54,512 bases of DNA, taken from assembly GCF_000376985.1 (NCBI RefSeq), contig NZ_AQYA01000023.1, forward strand, positions 1-54,512, written 5' to 3'. The position numbers and the translations under genes were made by a program. The notes under the pieces were generated by a model. That model was given only the letters and a program-made list of their open reading frames with translations, did no database searches and had not been told where the DNA came from. The stretch comes from Streptococcus henryi DSM 19005. GTDB lineage: Bacteria; Bacillota; Bacilli; Lactobacillales; Streptococcaceae. This document shows, one piece after another, positions 51,611 through 54,512 of this stretch (positions are counted from its first letter, which is position 1; the number at the start of each line of letters is the position of its first letter).

Positions 51611-51979
51611 CTAGAAAAAGAGATTGATCCAGTCCGTATGACTTGAAACTAAAATAGGAACTCTGACAACCTTGGCTTCATGGTCTATTGAATATAGGGC
51701 TAAATATTTTTTAGAACCTACAACTAGTCCACGGGCAATGCGATTATCCTGCTTCATTTTCGACAATTCTCTGCCTATTCTTTCTGAAACTAAGAACCCA
51801 CGTTCAGGAAATAAACTTAGTGATTCTAAGTCATTTAATATTGTATCAATCACTTTTTCTGCAGACTGCGGACTTAATTTGACATTGCTAATATAGTCTT
51901 TTATATTTTCAAGTTGCTTGAACACTTCATCAGAAATAAGAACTTGATATTTAAGTAAAGAGTCTTCTTCTAGCATCAT
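51611..51979 (-). CDS. relE: RelE/ParE-family toxin
   Basis: 122 aa. The ParE/RelE fold is indicated by Y-Q-V-L-I-S-D-E-V-F-K-Q-L-E-N-I at the N-terminus, S-P-Q-S-A-E-K-V-I-D, L-F-P-E-R-G, and a C-terminal Y-L-A-L-Y-S-I-D strand. It probably acts as a ribosome-dependent mRNA interferase or gyrase poison, which the sequence alone cannot decide. It begins inside the antitoxin gene (29-bp overlap). GGAGG lies 11 nt upstream of the ATG. Confidence 0.88.
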   Translation of the reverse strand: MMLEEDSLLKYQVLISDEVFKQLENIKDYISNVKLSPQSAEKVIDTILNDLESLSLFPERGFLVSERIGRELSKMKQDNRIARGLVVGSKKYLALYSIDHEAKVVRVPILVSSHTDWINLFF

Positions 51980-52241
51980 CTAAACTGATACCTCCATCTG
52001 ATTCCATCTGATTCAAGTTGTCATCAAATTTTTGACTCAATTGCTCAATCATACAATCCCTTCTTTTTTCTTCCTCTGTTTTAAATGGCAGAGCATGCGT
52101 GATGGCAACTTCTTGAACAAATTGATTAAAGGCTGAAGAAATATCTAAACCATTTTCTTTGAATACTTTTTTAGCTTCTTCAAAGTTGGCTGAATTTACC
52201 TTGACATTGACTTGTCTATCTTTTATGATTGGCGACATCAT
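51951..52241 (-). CDS. relB: RelB/DinJ-family antitoxin
   Basis: 96 aa. The N-terminal D-R-Q-V-N-V-K-V-N strand and G-L-D-I-S-S-A-F-N-Q-F helix form a ribbon-helix-helix DNA-binding domain. The C-terminal part, rich in charged residues and ending in SLDDARRRLF, would wrap the toxin. AGGAGG lies 4 nt upstream of the ATG. First gene of the toxin-antitoxin operon, with an operator-like palindrome upstream. Confidence 0.9.
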   Translation of the reverse strand: MMSPIIKDRQVNVKVNSANFEEAKKVFKENGLDISSAFNQFVQEVAITHALPFKTEEEKRRDCMIEQLSQKFDDNLNQMESDGGISLDDARRRLFT

Positions 52242-52251
52242 CTTTCCTCCT

Positions 52252-52266
52252 GATATATTTTATATC
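52252..52266. promoter_or_regulatory. relBE operator-like palindrome
   Basis: GATATA-AAA-TATATC (minus reading), a perfect 15-bp palindrome just upstream of the antitoxin RBS, with a second TATATTTTATC nearby. Autoregulation by RelB is inferred. Confidence 0.6.
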
Positions 52267-52340
52267 TATATTTTATCAAATCAAAAAAATATACACAAAC
52301 TATATTCTAGATTTATGAAAGATATCTTTAGATTGGAGAC

Positions 52341-52371
52341 AAAAAAATCCCTCCTCGTTTGAGAAGAGATT
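52341..52371 (-). terminator. pgi terminator (copy 2)
   Basis: Minus-strand AATCTCTTCTC-AAAC-GAGGAGGGATT followed by seven T. Confidence 0.9.
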
Positions 52372-52380
52372 GTGATGTTA

Positions 52381-53730
52381 TTACAAACGTGCGTTAAGTT
52401 CTGCACTGAGCTCTTCAAATCCTGGTTTGCCAAGAAGAGCGAACATGTTTTTCTTGTAGGCTTCAACACCTGGTTGGTCAAATGGGTTAACCGCATTGAG
52501 GTAACCAGAAAGTGCAATAGCAAGTTCGAAGAAGTAGATGATATAACCAAGTGTGTATTCATCTTGTTCTGGCAATGTGATGAACATGTTTGGAACATCA
52601 CCGTCCGTGTGGGCAAGAAGAACACCGTCAGTTGCTTTTTTGTTTACGAAGTCAACGTCTTTTCCTTGAAGGTAACCAAGACCATCAAGATCTTCTGCCA
52701 ATTCAGGAATAATCACGTTTTTACGTGGTTTTTCAACACGGATAGCTGTTTCAAAAATGATACGAGCCCCTTCTTGGATGTATTGTCCAAGTGAGTGAAG
52801 GTCAGCTGAGAAGTTTGCTGATGATGGGTAGATTCCTTTTTGGTCTTTACCTTCTGATTCACCTGCCAACTGTTTCCACCATTCAGCGAAGTATTGAAGT
52901 GATGGTTCATAGTTAACAAGGATTTCAGTTGAATAACCTTTGCGGTAAAGAACATTACGAACAGCTGCATATTGGTAAGCTTCATTTTCTGCAAGGCTAT
53001 CAGATGAGTAAGCTGTACGAGCTGCTGCTGCACCTTCCATCAATTTAGTGATGTCAGCACCTGATGCTGCGATTGGCAAGAGACCAACTGCTGTAAGAAC
53101 TGAGAAACGGCCACCGATATCATCTGGAACAACGAATGTTTCCCAATTGTTAGCATCAGCTTCAACCTTAACAGCACCTTTTGCTTTGTCAGTTGTCGCA
53201 TAGATACGTTTGTTTGCTTCTTCTTGACCGTATTTTTTAACCAAAAGTTCTTTAAATACACGGAAAGCAATAGCAGGCTCAGTTGTTGTTCCTGATTTAG
53301 AAATAACGTTTACTGAGAAATCTTTATCTGCAACATATTCCACAAGATCAGCAAGGTAGGTTGATGAAATTGAGTTACCAGCGTAAAGGATTTGTGGTGC
53401 TTTGCGATCTTCAGCTGACTGAAGGTTTACAAAGTGGTTGCTTAAAAAATCAATAGCTGCGCGGGCACCGAGGTATGAACCACCAATACCGATAACAACA
53501 AGAACTTCTGAGTCAGATTTAATCTTTTCAGCCGCTTCTTGAATGCGCGCAAATTCTTCTTTGTCGTAGTCTACTGGAAGATCCATCCATCCTAAGAAAT
53601 CAGAACCTGGTCCTGTACCTTCACGCAACATTTTATCTGCTACAGATACTTGAGCTTGTAAAAAATCAATCTCATGTTGACCAGCAAATTTTTCTAAGAC
53701 TTTTGAATAATCAAATTTAATATGTGTCAT
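52381..53730 (-). CDS. pgi: Glucose-6-phosphate isomerase
   Basis: 449 aa, the Firmicutes-length form. Signature [13 protein letters not shown] near 80-92, [12 protein letters not shown] near 140-151, the Glu/His catalytic region around [15 protein letters not shown] near 308-322, and a C-terminal [13 protein letters not shown] motif. It interconverts glucose-6-phosphate and fructose-6-phosphate. AAGGGG lies 8 nt upstream of the ATG. Monocistronic. Confidence 0.97.
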   Translation of the reverse strand: MTHIKFDYSKVLEKFAGQHEIDFLQAQVSVADKMLREGTGPGSDFLGWMDLPVDYDKEEFARIQEAAEKIKSDSEVLVVIGIGGSYLGARAAIDFLSNHFVNLQSAEDRKAPQILYAGNSISSTYLADLVEYVADKDFSVNVISKSGTTTEPAIAFRVFKELLVKKYGQEEANKRIYATTDKAKGAVKVEADANNWETFVVPDDIGGRFSVLTAVGLLPIAASGADITKLMEGAAAARTAYSSDSLAENEAYQYAAVRNVLYRKGYSTEILVNYEPSLQYFAEWWKQLAGESEGKDQKGIYPSSANFSADLHSLGQYIQEGARIIFETAIRVEKPRKNVIIPELAEDLDGLGYLQGKDVDFVNKKATDGVLLAHTDGDVPNMFITLPEQDEYTLGYIIYFFELAIALSGYLNAVNPFDQPGVEAYKKNMFALLGKPGFEELSAELNARL

Positions 53731-54105
53731 TATTTATCCCCTTAATTTAATGTCTCCTCTATGATACTCTTTTGAAACTATTTTTTCAATAATTTTGTGA
53801 GAAAATTTACATATAATCCACTTATATCAAGGATTTTGTAAACTTTCATGAAAGTTACTGAAAACGTTAACTCTAAGAGTTCCAGAAAAGCTTAGAGTGT
53901 TCTTAACTTATTGCTTTGCGATAGATTTTTCAGTCAAAGTTACACTTCTATTGTTTTGAGCCCGAAGTGAATCTGCGCATTTCGCAATTACTCACTATAA
54001 GATGATTCTTGATTTCATCTAAATATCAATAAAAATATCACGCTTTACATTCAAAAAATAGAGAGTTTCCTCCAAAAGCAAAACTTCAAAGATTAAAGAA
54101 CACAC
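53731..54105. other. pgi upstream region
   Basis: No gene in about 375 bp. It contains a perfect 16-bp palindrome AACTTTCATGAAAGTT (53841-53856), then a cre-like TGAAAACGTTAACT (53859-53872), and an inverted repeat CTCTAAG/CTTAGAG just beyond. CcpA control of pgi is possible. Confidence 0.5.
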
Positions 54106-54183
54106 AAAAAGAGCACACACCTACAAACGCTTAGGGCTGCTGGATTCCTCCCCTGACCCACTTCACGCGCAGATGTTGCTCCG
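54106..54183 (-). ncRNA. ffs: Small signal recognition particle RNA
   Basis: On the minus strand, the conserved SRP apical domain reads GTGGGTCAGG-GGAG-GAATCCAGCAGCC, with the GGAG tetraloop region and asymmetric internal loop bound by Ffh. The ends pair (GAGCA with TGCTC at 54111-54115) and are followed by five T. Length is about 75 nt, the size of the 4.5S-type RNA. Alu-domain sequence is absent. Confidence 0.87.
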
Positions 54184-54189
54184 AAGAAT

Positions 54190-54217
54190 ATTATAGCATA
54201 TTCTCTTAGATATGCAA
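54190..54217 (-). promoter_or_regulatory. SRP RNA promoter
   Basis: Minus strand TTGCAT (54212-54217), 16 bp, TGCTATAAT (TATAAT at 54190-54195), about 7 bp before the RNA's 5' end. Confidence 0.75.
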
Positions 54218-54272
54218 GTGTTTAAGTTTTTCGGTTTGTGTCAAGTTATTCTCGGAAAGTTTTTCAAAAGTC

Positions 54273-54512
54273 CTAAATCCATTTCTTCATTTGTCCAATT
54301 GGACTACTTGTTGCACCGTTTAGTGGGATAGTCGCACTTGGGATAATATGCTGGTCGTGCTGGCCTTTCTGCAGGAGTTTTCTCATATTGATTTTTATCT
54401 CTGGGCTAAAAGCTTTAAATGGGTATGAGTTGCGGTAATAGAGCTCAAAAAGCCCATTACGCTGTGCCGTCATTAAGATAACCATGCTTTCTGCACCTGA
54501 TTTTGTCCAATT
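54273..54512 (-). CDS. Transposase-like C-terminal fragment, running off the edge
   Basis: The frame is open to the right edge and ends at 54273, giving the last 79 residues of a longer protein. The text N-W-T-K-S-G-A-E-S-M-V-I-L and a conserved-looking SPIGQMKKW end resemble C-termini of ISLre2/UPF0236-type transposases. I cannot confirm this or tell whether it is intact beyond the window. Confidence 0.45.
   Translation of the reverse strand, partial: NWTKSGAESMVILMTAQRNGLFELYYRNSYPFKAFSPEIKINMRKLLQKGQHDQHIIPSATIPLNGATSSPIGQMKKWI

Overview
The window looks like a chromosome segment of a low-GC Streptococcus, probably a viridans or bovis-type species. Pointers are an LPxTG surface protein, a canonical CiaR direct repeat driving a small RNA, a RUP-like MITE, an Fst-type toxin locus, and linked streptococcal housekeeping genes (gpsA-galU, dut-radA, glyQ/glyS, dapH plus its deacetylase). 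Species assignment is inference.

Region 1 (about 236-20537, all minus strand) is an accessory island for plant glycosides. In transcription order from the right: (a) an operon VOC2 - zinc dehydrogenase - VOC1 - AraC regulator; (b) a GPH-family transporter and a GH78 alpha-L-rhamnosidase; (c) an AraC regulator fused to a GH39-like domain; (d) a LacS-type transporter with a C-terminal IIA domain; (e) two genes matching the alpha and beta subunits of C-glycoside deglycosidases (DfgA/CarB-like TIM barrel plus DfgB/CarC-like DUF6379); (f) a second AraC-GH39 regulator; (g) a beta-glucoside PTS EIIBC, a GH1 6-phospho-beta-glucosidase and an esterase-like lipoprotein. Several units carry cre-like sites. 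My reading is a pathway that imports rhamnosylated and C- or O-glucosylated plant phenolics, removes rhamnose, oxidises the sugar and cleaves the C-C glycosidic bond. The redox partner is inferred, not shown.

Region 2 (20746-30780) holds nagA, tkt, an XRE/membrane-protein operon behind twin operators, a DUF896 gene, glyS and glyQ separated by a 445-base palindrome-rich spacer, and GFA and DUF1398 genes behind a T-box. A 53-aa basic protein and a DUF697-like gene follow, the latter with a TA repeat inside its promoter spacer.

Region 3 (30781-40780) holds two decayed RhuM genes, an orphan AMP-binding enzyme, a CHY zinc-finger gene that looks leaderless, bioY, gltX, an AIM24-type protein, a beta-carbonic anhydrase, radA, a RUP-like MITE, dut, and a complete Fst/par type I toxin-antitoxin locus.

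Region 4 (40781-54512) holds a MarR-regulated heterodimeric ABC exporter, gpsA-galU, a rhomboid protease with 5-formyl-THF cyclo-ligase, a CiaR-controlled csRNA, two diaminopimelate genes, a repeat-bearing LPxTG protein whose promoter spacer contains 12 consecutive G, relBE between duplicated terminators, pgi, the small SRP RNA, and a transposase-like C-terminus running off the right edge.
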